Positions 8,160 through 16,403 of a stretch of DNA of 44,192 bases are shown one piece after another; the stretch's first letter is position 1, and each line of letters begins with the position of its first letter. The position numbers were made by a program, and so were the translations under genes. This DNA comes from Ruminococcus sp. UBA4350 (GTDB lineage: Bacteria; Bacillota; Clostridia; Oscillospirales; Ruminococcaceae): contig DGSY01000121.1 in assembly GCA_002394125.1 (NCBI GenBank), positions 1-44,192 on the forward strand, given 5' to 3'. The notes below the pieces were generated by a model. That model did not search any database. It worked only from the letters and a program-made list of their open reading frames with translations, and was not told the DNA's origin.

Positions 8160-9176
8160 CTAATCCCCCAAAAGCGGCTGTCCGTACTGAAACAGCACCG
8201 CATTGATCTCAAAAATATCGTAGATCCCGTTCTGTACGCAGTATGCAATAATGAGATCAAATTTGTCGCCCGGAGAGAAAGCAAGCCCCGCACAGGCAAG
8301 CAGGTCGGTCATTTCCTGCATATTCAGCCGCAGTGCAACTGCAAATGCGACCGCTGTTTTCTTGGTCGGTTTATAGTCCTGCTTACAGCGGATCTTCGAG
8401 AAGACCTTGCGGTCGATGTTCGCCTTTTTGTATACAGTCACATCATCGAGCCCGCGCGCGTCGATCAGCCTGAACAGCCGCTGCTGAAAGGTATCGCCGG
8501 TCTTGCTGAGAAGCTGCTCCAGCTGTTCGGAATTTGTTTGAAACGTGTTTGGCACGATGCTGTTCTGCAAAAGCTGCTGTGCCGCACGGCGTCTGCGTAT
8601 GCTGTCGTAATCGCGTCCCTCGGTATACTCTCTTTGCTCCAGCTCTGTCACCTGATGCTCGTCAAGAAAAGCGTCGATCGAGCCGATCAGCTGTTTGGAC
8701 AGTGAAAAAGCCTCCCTGCCCAGCACAACAAGCGTCACATTCATGTCATGCGTCAGCAGAAATTTGCCGATCTCCGAGAGCGCGATATTGAGCGCTTCCG
8801 ACTTCGGGAATCCGTAGACACCCGATGCGATCAGCGGAAAAGCAATGCTTCCGGCATTCAGCTCCGCAGCAAGGGCGAGCGTATTTTCATAGCAGGCACG
8901 CAGAATATCCTTTTCTCCGTGCAGTCCGTCTGTCCATGCGGGGCCGACTGTATGGATGATGAATTTTGCATTCAGTGCAAATGCAGATGTGACGGCCGCC
9001 TGTCCCGCAGCGATCTTGCCGATCTTTTTTCGCTCTGCAAGCAGCTCATTCTTGCCGGCGGCTTCATAAATCGCACGTTCTGTTCCGCTGCCGATGATCG
9101 GCTTGGGATTTGCTGTATTGACAATGATATCCGCGCTGACTTTTGTAATATCATTCCGGATGATCTGAAACGGCAT
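8160..9176 (-). CDS. Macrodomain protein with C-terminal helical (HTH-like) domain
   Basis: The start is set at the ATG at 9176, because AGGAGG overlaps the upstream GTG at 9182; the product is 338 residues. Residues 1 to about 165 form a macrodomain: ADIIVNTANPKPIIGSGTERAIY, then KFIIHTVGPAW and SIAFPLIASGVYGFP. The glycine loop is unusual (GSGTERAI instead of the common GGGVDGAI). After a linker, residues about 225-338 form a second domain (FRLIDARGLDDVTVYKKANI, FSKIR, KPTKKTAVAFAVALRLN, KFDLIIAYCVQNGIYDIFEIN). I have seen this type of helical module in Firmicutes proteins, but its function is not known to me; the TVYKKANIDRKVFSKI part recalls an XRE-like helix-turn-helix. It probably binds or hydrolyses an ADP-ribose-type ligand in the cytosol. 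It has its own strong promoter. Confidence 0.88.
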   Translation of the reverse strand: MPFQIIRNDITKVSADIIVNTANPKPIIGSGTERAIYEAAGKNELLAERKKIGKIAAGQAAVTSAFALNAKFIIHTVGPAWTDGLHGEKDILRACYENTLALAAELNAGSIAFPLIASGVYGFPKSEALNIALSEIGKFLLTHDMNVTLVVLGREAFSLSKQLIGSIDAFLDEHQVTELEQREYTEGRDYDSIRRRRAAQQLLQNSIVPNTFQTNSEQLEQLLSKTGDTFQQRLFRLIDARGLDDVTVYKKANIDRKVFSKIRCKQDYKPTKKTAVAFAVALRLNMQEMTDLLACAGLAFSPGDKFDLIIAYCVQNGIYDIFEINAVLFQYGQPLLGD

Positions 9177-9215
9177 AGGCACCTCCTGATCTGCGGTAGG
9201 AAATCAAACAATAAT

Positions 9216-9244
9216 AGTATATCAAATCTCCGCAGGTCTGTCAA
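9216..9244 (-). promoter_or_regulatory. Sigma-A promoter of the macrodomain gene
   Basis: TTGACA (9244-9239), a 17-base spacer and TATACT (9221-9216) on the minus strand; the start codon lies 40 bases downstream. Confidence 0.85.
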
Positions 9245-9274
9245 GTGAGCCTGTGGCCGTATCAGCAGTATGAA

Positions 9275-10663
9275 TTACCGCGAGCGGAAAACCGGCCGGA
9301 ACCGTTGCTGCCTTTGAATCTCCGGCTGCACACCCGCATTCCGGCTCTCTCTCGCAAAGATGCCGTAATAAGCGGCCGCATTCACAAGCAGAGCGCCTGT
9401 CCATGCAAAAATCTCCGCATATGCCGTTGCGCGGAAGCCGAGCTCTCCGATAAACAGGAAGATCGTTCCGACACGCAGCGTCATTTCCAGTATGCCGGAG
9501 AGCATCGGTACAAACGGGAATCCCATGCCCTGTACGGCATTCCGGTACACAAACAGCAGATCGACAGCGAACAGCATCACGCCGCAGACCGGCAGAAACT
9601 CTGCCGCATAACGGATCTGGTCGTCACCGTTCAGCAGCAGCGATGCGAGCGCTTCGGGAAAGAGATACATGACCGTGCCGAGCAGCGCATAGGAGATCAG
9701 CGCAATGCCGGTGCAGACGTGCATTCCCTCTCTGATACGGTCAAAGCGCTTTGCGCCGAAATTCTGTCCGGTATAGGCGGACATCGTTGCGCCGGCTGTG
9801 CAGGCGGGCTGCATAAACATATTCGTATATTTGCTGCATGCGGCATAGGCGGATGTGAAAGCAACACCGAGCCCGTTTACAAAATACTGCACGGTCATGC
9901 AGCCGATCGCCGTGATCGAATTCATCAGCGCCATCGGAATGCCGTTTTTGAGCAGTCTGCCGTGCAGCGCAGCATCCGGCCATTCATCGGATTCTGCGCG
10001 ATTCAAAAAGTCGATGCTCCGAAGCTTCCGGATGCAGACCGCTGCCGATATGATCTGTGAAACGACCGTTGCTGCTGCGGCTCCTGCCACACCGGTATGC
10101 AGCACGAAAATAAATAGGCTGTCCAGACCGATATTCAGCACGGAGGAGAGAATGATCGCTTTCAGCGGCGTCCGGCTGTCGCCGAGTGCGCGCAGAATGC
10201 CGCCGCTCATGTTGTAGGCGATCGAAGAAAACAATCCGCCGAAGATCACATAGCCGTATACCAGACTGTCATGCAGGATCAGCGTATCCGTTTGCAGGAG
10301 CAGGAGAATCTGCCGCAGAAAGCCGATGCTCAGCGCTGTCAGCAGAACCGTGATCCCGATGCCAAGCTGTATCATGGCGCGAAGTGTCCGCCGCAGCTGC
10401 GCATAATTCTTTTCACCGTAATGCTGCGCTGCAATCACTGAGAATCCGTTTGCCAGTCCCATTGAAAAGCCGAAGATGAGGAAACACAGCGAGCCCATGT
10501 TTCCCACGGCTGCCAGTGCGTTATCGCCGAGACCTCTGCCGACGATCGCGGTATCCGCGAAGGAATAGAACTGCTGGAGCAGCGCCGATGCCAGCAGCGG
10601 AAAATAAAATTGCAGGATCGCACGGCTGACCCTTCCCGTTGTGAGATCCGTTGTATTTGCCAT
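9275..10663 (-). CDS. MATE family efflux transporter
   Basis: The start is set at 10663, where ACGGAGTG precedes ATGGCAAATACA; the frame is open further upstream without a better site. The 462-residue product has about twelve hydrophobic segments in two similar halves. Residues after the start read TTGRVSRAILQFYFPLLASALLQQFYSFADTAIVGR, a typical MATE opening, and GMGFPFVPMLSGILEM sits in the second half. MATE proteins export drugs or metabolites by Na+ or H+ antiport; the substrate cannot be read from sequence. It diverges from an AraC-type regulator with 122 bases between, a common arrangement for regulated efflux. A TATAAT at 10706-10701 lies 38 bases upstream of the start, without a clear -35. 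Confidence 0.93.
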   Translation of the reverse strand: MANTTDLTTGRVSRAILQFYFPLLASALLQQFYSFADTAIVGRGLGDNALAAVGNMGSLCFLIFGFSMGLANGFSVIAAQHYGEKNYAQLRRTLRAMIQLGIGITVLLTALSIGFLRQILLLLQTDTLILHDSLVYGYVIFGGLFSSIAYNMSGGILRALGDSRTPLKAIILSSVLNIGLDSLFIFVLHTGVAGAAAATVVSQIISAAVCIRKLRSIDFLNRAESDEWPDAALHGRLLKNGIPMALMNSITAIGCMTVQYFVNGLGVAFTSAYAACSKYTNMFMQPACTAGATMSAYTGQNFGAKRFDRIREGMHVCTGIALISYALLGTVMYLFPEALASLLLNGDDQIRYAAEFLPVCGVMLFAVDLLFVYRNAVQGMGFPFVPMLSGILEMTLRVGTIFLFIGELGFRATAYAEIFAWTGALLVNAAAYYGIFARESRNAGVQPEIQRQQRFRPVFRSR

Positions 10664-10721
10664 AAAAATCACTCCGTATCTGTATTTTGAGCTTATCCAC
10701 ATTATAGTCAGATGAGCATTG

Positions 10722-10739
10722 CAATTCTATCAATTCTAT
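10722..10739. promoter_or_regulatory. Tandem 9-bp direct repeat between MATE and AraC genes (possible operator)
   Basis: CAATTCTAT occurs twice back to back (10722-10730 and 10731-10739). The second copy touches the -35 box of the AraC-type gene, and the first lies 16 bases beyond the TATAAT box of the MATE gene. AraC-family proteins commonly bind tandem direct half-sites, so this is a good candidate for the regulator's own site. Confidence 0.5.
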
Positions 10740-10767
10740 TGACTTTTTATCGAAAATATGATATGCT
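10739..10767 (+). promoter_or_regulatory. Promoter of the AraC-type regulator
   Basis: TTGACT (10739-10744), 17 bases, TATGCT (10762-10767), 18 bases before the ATG. The short distance allows only a very short leader. Confidence 0.65.
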
Positions 10768-10785
10768 TGAAGCAGGGGTGATTGC

Positions 10786-11550
10786 ATGGATACAAATAAA
10801 GAGCTGAACTACCGACTGTTCGTCCAGATTGAGGAGGATTTCCAGCGTACAGAGATCAGCAGCGAATTTGCAAGGTATGACGATATTAAAAACGGCGACG
10901 TTGAAAAGGTGCGGGCTGACTTCGCAGATATCCGCCAGCATTATTATGAAGGCAAGGGGACACTGTCCGATCAGCTGCTCCGGAATAATCAGTATCATTT
11001 CGTGATCGGCGCGGGGATCATTGCGCGCATCTGCATCGACGGCGGAATGGCACATAATATCGCGTACACGCTCAGCGATATCTATATCCGCCGCTGCGAC
11101 CGCTGCCAGACGCCGGAGGAGGTCATCGAGCTGACCGGTGCGCTGATGCTGGATTTCGCCGAACGGATGCGCGAGGTACGCAAGACAAACAGCGTTTCGC
11201 TCCATGTCCGCAGAACCGTTGACTTCATTTACCGCAATCTCGGTACAAATCTGACGCTTGAAGCGGCAGCTGCACATGAAAAGCTCAATCCGAGCTATCT
11301 CTCAAGGCTCTTTGCAAAGGAAATGAACATTCCGGTCAAGGCCTATATACTGAAAGCAAAGCTCACGACTGCGCAGAATATTCTGGTCTTTTCAGATTTC
11401 CCGATCTCGGAGATCGCGGCGTCTCTGGGATTTTCCTCGCAGAGCGCATTCTCTGCGGCATTCCGGAATTTTTCCGGCATGACACCGTTTCAATACCGCA
11501 GCAGATATACCGATGTCTCAACGCTGCATCCGTCACAGAAAACGATATGA
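10786..11550 (+). CDS. AraC family transcriptional regulator
   Basis: The 254-residue protein ends in a two-helix-turn-helix AraC domain (about residues 150-245): LTLEAAAAHEKLNPSYLSRLF, then PISEIAASLGFSSQSAFSAAFR and the family-typical FSGMTPFQYR. The N-terminal 140 residues are a helical sensor-like region (QLLRNNQYHFVIGAGIIARI) that resembles no cupin sensor, so the ligand is unknown. It probably controls the divergent MATE gene and itself. The ATG follows AGGGGTG by 6 bases. Confidence 0.9.
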   Translation: MDTNKELNYRLFVQIEEDFQRTEISSEFARYDDIKNGDVEKVRADFADIRQHYYEGKGTLSDQLLRNNQYHFVIGAGIIARICIDGGMAHNIAYTLSDIYIRRCDRCQTPEEVIELTGALMLDFAERMREVRKTNSVSLHVRRTVDFIYRNLGTNLTLEAAAAHEKLNPSYLSRLFAKEMNIPVKAYILKAKLTTAQNILVFSDFPISEIAASLGFSSQSAFSAAFRNFSGMTPFQYRSRYTDVSTLHPSQKTI

Positions 11551-11584
11551 GTGCATTTCACATAACCGAATTGCCGGAAAGCAC

Positions 11585-11614
11585 TTGACAAAGCATCGGG
11601 ATCTGCGTTATGAT
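11585..11614 (+). promoter_or_regulatory. Promoter of the ASCH-DUF1810 / DUF1848 transcript
   Basis: TTGACA (11585-11590) and TATGAT (11609-11614), spacer 18 bases; the start codon follows 29 bases later after AAAGGGGATG. Confidence 0.75.
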
Positions 11615-11643
11615 ATACACATAATTTCAAAGGGGATGATTTC

Positions 11644-12414
11644 ATGCTGCATCAGATGAAACTGGAATCCGTTCCGTTTGAGCAGATCAGGAGCGGCAGC
11701 AAAACAATCGAGATCCGGCTGCGTGATGAAAAACGGCAGCAGGTTCAGGTCGGGGATTACATCGAGTTTTCATGTACGGATGCACCGGAGAACAGGCTTC
11801 AGACCCGCGTCACAGCACTGCATCCGTTTGGCAGCTTCGCGGAGCTGTTCGCCGCCCTGCCGAAGGAAAAGCTCGGCTATGCACCCGACGAATCGCCCGA
11901 TCCCGCTGTCATGAATCAGTATTATTCCGCCGAAAAGCAGGCGCAGTTCGGCGCGCTCGGAATCGAGCTTTCCTGCACCGCGCTCCAGCGTTTCGTCGAT
12001 GCACAGGCGCACGGCTACAGCTATGGTATGCCCTATGATACCGCGCTTGCAGAAATACGGGCGGGGCTGAAACGGACAGACTGGATGTGGTATATTTTCC
12101 CGCAGATCGCCGGACTGGGGCGCAGCAGGATCTCTGTATATTTTTCGATCAGCGGCTTGAACGAGGCGCGGGATTATTATGCGCATCCGGTTCTCGGCGA
12201 AAGGCTCATAGAGATCTCTGAGGCACTGCTCCCGCTCCCGACAGACGATCCGATGGCCGTTTTCGGCTATCCGGATGCGTATAAGCTGCGCTCCTGCATG
12301 ACGCTGTTCAGACAGATCGCGCCGGAGCAGCCGGTCTTTCAGCAGGTGCTTGATAAATTCTGCGGCGGCACTGCGGATGAAAAAACCCTTCAGATTCTGG
12401 AAGATATGGTCTGA
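11644..12414 (+). CDS. ASCH domain - DUF1810 fusion protein
   Basis: Residues 1 to about 112 form an ASCH domain, a PUA-like beta-barrel: MLHQMKLESVPFEQIRSGSK, then TIEIRLRDEKR, VGDYIEF and the closing GALGIEL. Residues about 116-256 match DUF1810: LQRFVDAQ, a Y-x-x-ALAEIRAGLKRTDWMWYIFPQ core, GLGRSRISVYFSI and HPVLGERL. ASCH domains are thought to bind RNA or nucleotides and some act on modified nucleosides; DUF1810 has no established activity known to me. The two are usually separate proteins, so the fusion suggests they share a pathway. The next gene starts 28 bases later with no terminator between. Confidence 0.88.
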   Translation: MLHQMKLESVPFEQIRSGSKTIEIRLRDEKRQQVQVGDYIEFSCTDAPENRLQTRVTALHPFGSFAELFAALPKEKLGYAPDESPDPAVMNQYYSAEKQAQFGALGIELSCTALQRFVDAQAHGYSYGMPYDTALAEIRAGLKRTDWMWYIFPQIAGLGRSRISVYFSISGLNEARDYYAHPVLGERLIEISEALLPLPTDDPMAVFGYPDAYKLRSCMTLFRQIAPEQPVFQQVLDKFCGGTADEKTLQILEDMV

Positions 12415-12442
12415 TGATTCTCTGCACTGCGCATGAAAGGAT

Positions 12443-13381
12443 GTGAGTGTCATCATCATCAATACCGGAATGCGGACGGATATTCCCGCATTTTATTCAC
12501 AGTGGTTTATGAACAGGCTGCGCGCGGGCTTTGTGCTGGTGCGGAATCCCTACCGACCGGACTGGATCACACGTTATGAGCTTGATCCGGAGGTCGTGGA
12601 CTGCATCGTTTTCTGCACGAAGAATCCTGCGCCGATGCTGCAATACATGAATGAGCTGAATGCGTTTCATCAATACTGGTTCGTCACGATCACACCGTAC
12701 GGCAGAGAGACCGAGCCGAATGTTCCGCCGAAGGAAACGGTCATGCAGGACTTCATCCGGCTGTCAGAGACAGTCGGAAGTGGGTGTACCGGCTGGCGGT
12801 ATGATCCGATTTTCATTGACAGCACCTACACTGTCGAACGGCACATCGCTGATTTCACGCAAATGTGCCGGATCCTTTCCGGCTATACCTCCGTCTGCGT
12901 CATCAGCTTCATTGATCTCTATGAAAAGGTCTGGCGGAACTTCCCGCAGGTCAGGATCGTCACACAGCAGGAGCGCCTTGCGATCGGCAGAGCATTTGCG
13001 GAAATCGGCAGACAGTACGGCATCACGGTCAAGGCCTGTGCTGAGGGAAAGGAGCTGGCGCAGTTCGGCGTCGATTGCTCAGGATGCATGACGCAGCAGA
13101 CCTTTGAGACGGCGATCGGCGGCAGACTGGAGATTCCGAAAGGAAAGCCGCAGAGGGCGGAATGTTCCTGCATCCTCGGATCGGATATCGGTGCATATGA
13201 TACCTGCGGGCATTTCTGCCGGTATTGCTATGCAAATTCCGATCACGAAAAGGTCAGGCGGAATATGCAGCTGCACGATCCGGATTCTCCGCTTCTGATC
13301 GGAACGCTGCGGGCAGGGGAGATCATTCATCCCGCAAAGCAGACAAGCTGGCTCGACGGTCAACTCACACTGTTTCAGTAA
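12443..13381 (+). CDS. DUF1848 family protein (radical SAM-like, C-terminal CX3CX2C)
   Basis: The 312-residue protein matches DUF1848, whose members open with I-I-x(3)-R-T-D-I-P-A-F-Y. A GTG start at 12443 is chosen because it gives this N-terminus; the purine run GAAAGG is only a few bases before it, so spacing is tight. The core has DCIVFCTKNPAPML, FHQYWFVTITPYG and GWRYDPIF, compatible with a TIM-barrel related to radical SAM lyases. A cluster-binding motif CX3CX2C (C255, C259, C262 in TCGHFCRYCYAN) lies near the C-terminus instead of the usual N-terminus, and other cysteines (C213, C216) come before it. No substrate has been shown for the family as far as I know. Confidence 0.88.
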   Translation: MSVIIINTGMRTDIPAFYSQWFMNRLRAGFVLVRNPYRPDWITRYELDPEVVDCIVFCTKNPAPMLQYMNELNAFHQYWFVTITPYGRETEPNVPPKETVMQDFIRLSETVGSGCTGWRYDPIFIDSTYTVERHIADFTQMCRILSGYTSVCVISFIDLYEKVWRNFPQVRIVTQQERLAIGRAFAEIGRQYGITVKACAEGKELAQFGVDCSGCMTQQTFETAIGGRLEIPKGKPQRAECSCILGSDIGAYDTCGHFCRYCYANSDHEKVRRNMQLHDPDSPLLIGTLRAGEIIHPAKQTSWLDGQLTLFQ

Positions 13382-13425
13382 AAACCGCAGTGAAAGACTC
13401 CCTGCTTCACTTCAAAACAAAAGTA

Positions 13426-13445
13426 CCCCGCTCAAATGAACGGGG
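13426..13445 (-). terminator. Terminator downstream of tRNA-Ser
   Basis: CCCCG (13426-13430) pairs with CGGGG (13441-13445). Read on the minus strand it follows the tRNA by 11 bases and is followed by TACTTTTGTTTT. Confidence 0.7.
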
Positions 13446-13456
13446 CTCTTTCTGAC

Positions 13457-13547
13457 TGGCGGAGATGGTGGGATTCGAACCCACGGAGCATTTTATTGCT
13501 CAAACGATTTCGAGTCGTTCTCGTTATGACCTCTTCGATACATCTCC
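13457..13547 (-). tRNA. tRNA-Ser (anticodon CGA)
   Basis: The 91-base gene folds as a class II tRNA. Acceptor GGAGATG pairs with CATCTCC, with discriminator G and an encoded CCA (13459-13457). The anticodon arm AACGA-CTCGAAA-TCGTT gives anticodon CGA, reading UCG. The long variable arm has GAGCA paired with TGCTC, and the T arm is GTGGG-TTCGAAT-CCCAC. The long variable arm and discriminator G support serine. Confidence 0.96.
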
Positions 13548-13579
13548 GTATGAACAGATCCTCTGAATCTGACCACATC

Positions 13580-13608
13580 ATTATAACACATTTTTGAAAA
13601 GAAATCAA
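13580..13608 (-). promoter_or_regulatory. Promoter of tRNA-Ser
   Basis: TTGATT (13608-13603), 17 bases, TATAAT (13585-13580) on the minus strand, 33 bases upstream of the mature tRNA 5' end. Confidence 0.75.
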
Positions 13609-13667
13609 GTGCTTTTTCAAAATTATTGCGTTTTTATCATTATGAATTGCGATTTTATCGTTTTCTC

Positions 13668-13696
13668 TTGAAATTTGATGCAATATGTGATATAAT
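13668..13696 (+). promoter_or_regulatory. Promoter of the first GH9 gene
   Basis: TTGAAA (13668-13673), 17 bases, TATAAT (13691-13696), 59 bases upstream of the start codon. I see no catabolite-responsive or palindromic operator next to it. Confidence 0.8.
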
Positions 13697-13754
13697 ACAG
13701 ACTGAAATGTCCTGTGCTTTCGGGTGTACGGGGCAGAAAAAAAGGAGGGTTTAT

Positions 13755-16397
13755 ATGGAACTCAAAAACAGAAGGTTCCGCAAAATCTGTGCTGCAGCGG
13801 TTTCCGCTGTCATCACGGCAGTGTCGATGCCGGCGGGTGCGATGCTGCAAACATCGGCGCTGGTCGATGATCCGGCCGGCGACTACGACAACTTCGCAAA
13901 GGCGCTGCAATATTCGCTGCATTTCTATGATGCGAATATGTGCGGGCCGGATGTCGAAGCGAACAGCCGGTTCAAGTGGCGCGCAAACTGCCACACCTAT
14001 GACACCGAGGTTCCGCTCAAGGCAATGGACATGGACACTGACCTCATGGAGCGCACCGGCACCAATCTCAGCGAGGCATTCATCAAGGCGAATTATGACA
14101 TTCTCAATACCGGCACAAAGGACGGCACGATCAATGTTTCCGGTGGCTTCCACGATGCGGGCGACCATGTGAAATTCGGTCTGCCGGAGGCCTATTCGGG
14201 TACGACTGTCGCGTGGGGCTATTATGAATTTCCCGAAGCATATGTCGAATGCGACCAGAAGGAGCACGTTGAGACGATCATCCGCTATTTCTGCGACTAC
14301 TTCATGCGCTGCACCTTCCGTGACAAGAACGGCGATGTCGTCGCATTCTGCTATCAGGTCGGCGACGGCGATGTTGACCACAAATTCTGGCAGCTCCCGC
14401 AGAACGACACGATGGCGCGTACCGCATGGTTCGCAACGCCGGATAATCCGACGACCTGCGCTGTCTCCAATACGGCTGCCTGCCTTGCGATCAGCTATCT
14501 TGATTTCAAGGACGAGGATCCGGACTACGCAAAGAAATGCCTCGACTACGCGATAGCTCTCTATGATTTCGCAACGAAAAATGACAAGGCAACTGCCGAT
14601 ACCGATCAGGGCGGCAAGGGCTATTATGGCTCGAACAAATGGGAAGATGACTACAGCTTCGCTTCCTGCTGGCTGTATCTCATCACCGGAGAGCAGAAGT
14701 ATATCGACAATATGCTCCCGATCTACGATTACTATGCAACGCCGTCCTATGTCTACTGCTGGAATGATATGTGGCACGGCGTCGGCCTGCTGATGGCGCG
14801 GATCTCCGATACCTACAAATCCGCAAAAACATATTCCGAAAGCGAGAATCCGCTCGGTCAGTCCGATCTCGCTATGGACTTCCTCACAGTAGCAAACAAG
14901 AGCCCCTATGAGAAGATCAACTTCTGGGGCGAGTGCGCAAAAGCCTATGACGGCTACATGAAGGGGAAGGTCGGCAAGATCACCCCGCAGGGCTACTTCT
15001 GGCTGAATACATGGGGCTCCTGCCGCTATAACACGGCCATACAGTTCTGTATGCTGGTGTATGATAAGTACACCAAGGGCAAGGATCTCTATAACGAGGA
15101 CGGCCACAGCCCGTATGCCGATTATTATTTCACCGAATGGGCAAAGGGGCAGATGGAGTACATCCTCGGCAAAAATGATATCACCTATCTCGAAACCGGA
15201 AAGGTCGTCAGCGAGGACGAGGACGGAAAGACCTTTGATACCACCGGCGCATCACACGGTCCGCGCTGCTTCCTGACTGGATTTGATGAAAATTCCGCTG
15301 CATATCCGCATCATCGCGCAGCCTCCGGCCTCTCGAAGTGCGAGGATCCGGATCAGCAGCTCTATGTGCTGTTCGGTGCGCTCTGCGGCGGCCCGGATTC
15401 CAACGACGGACACAACGATGTCACGAGCGACTGGATCTACAATGAGGTCACGATCGACTATAACGCAGCCTGCCCGGGCGCAGCGGCCGGTCTCTATCTC
15501 GCATACAAGGATGAGTACAAGCAGGCGATCACACCGGGCGAATTCCCGCCTGTCAATGACGGCGGCAGAGGTACAGGCGGCGCTGACGGCGAAGGCGGCG
15601 GCAACGAGACCTATGCCGAGGCCTGCGCTGTGGACGATATGCACGACGGCGGCGCCGGTGTCACGCAGATTTCCATGCGTGTCAAGAGCAGCGCACCGAA
15701 ACCACCGGCCGAAATGACTGTCCGCTACTATTTTAATGTCTCCGAGGTTGCGAAGTTCGATCTGATCAAATCCCGCATTCTCTTCGATCAGGTGCTGACC
15801 GAAACAGCAGGCGCGCATCAGGCAACACTCAGCGATCCGATCAGATGGAACAAGGATCCCAATATCGCATATGTTGAAGCATCGTGGGGCGATTATAATT
15901 TCGTCAACTGCGGCAAGAAATTCCAGTTCGAGGTTGGCTTCTATTACGGCGACAAATGGGATCCGAGTAATGACCCCAGCTATCAGGAAATGAAGATATA
16001 TGAATCGAACAGTGCATTCCATTCGCTGGATCCGCCTGAGAAGCGCAATGACTATATCTGCATCTATGACGGCGGCGTGCTGATCGGAGGCATCGAGCCG
16101 GACGGCACCAAGCCCGCGGCGGATGAACCGGCTGATCCGAAGAATGATGAACCGCAGACCACAACTACACCGGCTCCGACACCTTCCGGAAAGACGGTCA
16201 AGGGTGATGTGGACGAATCCGGTGAAGTTGATGTCATGGATGTCGTTCTGCTGGCTCGCTATCTCTCTGAGGACGGCGAAGCGGTCATCACCGCACAGGG
16301 CAAGCTGAATGCGGAATGCGACGGCAATCCATCGCTGGATTTCGATGATGCAACCGCAATTCTCAAGCATATCGCGAAGCTCGAATTATTTAAGTAA
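13755..16397 (+). CDS. GH9-CBM3-dockerin cellulosomal glucanase
   Basis: The start is the ATG at 13755 after AAAGGAGGG; 880 residues. A signal peptide (about residues 1-34, ending GAMLQTSALVDDP) precedes a GH9 (alpha/alpha)6 domain (about 40-600). The catalytic aspartates are D134/D137 in GGFHDAGDHVKFG and the proton donor is E564 in YNEVTIDYNAA; the PHHRAASG segment is intact. A CBM3-type module follows (about 625-780: ISMRVKSS, MTVRYYFNVSEV, WGDYNF, WDPSNDPSYQ), the usual processive endoglucanase layout GH9-CBM3c. A short Thr/Pro linker then leads to a dockerin (GDVDESGEVDVMDVVLLARYLSED, with a degenerate second loop ECDGNPSLDFDD). The secreted enzyme should cleave cellulose or related beta-1,4-glucans while bound to a cohesin. 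It is monocistronic. Confidence 0.95.
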   Translation: MELKNRRFRKICAAAVSAVITAVSMPAGAMLQTSALVDDPAGDYDNFAKALQYSLHFYDANMCGPDVEANSRFKWRANCHTYDTEVPLKAMDMDTDLMERTGTNLSEAFIKANYDILNTGTKDGTINVSGGFHDAGDHVKFGLPEAYSGTTVAWGYYEFPEAYVECDQKEHVETIIRYFCDYFMRCTFRDKNGDVVAFCYQVGDGDVDHKFWQLPQNDTMARTAWFATPDNPTTCAVSNTAACLAISYLDFKDEDPDYAKKCLDYAIALYDFATKNDKATADTDQGGKGYYGSNKWEDDYSFASCWLYLITGEQKYIDNMLPIYDYYATPSYVYCWNDMWHGVGLLMARISDTYKSAKTYSESENPLGQSDLAMDFLTVANKSPYEKINFWGECAKAYDGYMKGKVGKITPQGYFWLNTWGSCRYNTAIQFCMLVYDKYTKGKDLYNEDGHSPYADYYFTEWAKGQMEYILGKNDITYLETGKVVSEDEDGKTFDTTGASHGPRCFLTGFDENSAAYPHHRAASGLSKCEDPDQQLYVLFGALCGGPDSNDGHNDVTSDWIYNEVTIDYNAACPGAAAGLYLAYKDEYKQAITPGEFPPVNDGGRGTGGADGEGGGNETYAEACAVDDMHDGGAGVTQISMRVKSSAPKPPAEMTVRYYFNVSEVAKFDLIKSRILFDQVLTETAGAHQATLSDPIRWNKDPNIAYVEASWGDYNFVNCGKKFQFEVGFYYGDKWDPSNDPSYQEMKIYESNSAFHSLDPPEKRNDYICIYDGGVLIGGIEPDGTKPAADEPADPKNDEPQTTTTPAPTPSGKTVKGDVDESGEVDVMDVVLLARYLSEDGEAVITAQGKLNAECDGNPSLDFDDATAILKHIAKLELFK

Positions 16398-16403
16398 TGT
16401 TTT

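Noticed and set aside
13626..13754. N-terminal extension of the first GH9 gene
   Set aside because: It would run through the TATAAT promoter and lacks a signal peptide; AAAGGAGGG and a proper signal peptide define 13755 as the start.
13623..15107. A 494-codon minus-strand frame opposite the first GH9 gene
   Set aside because: Covers the GH9 promoter and start antisense; composition is that of a shadow frame, with no homology pattern.
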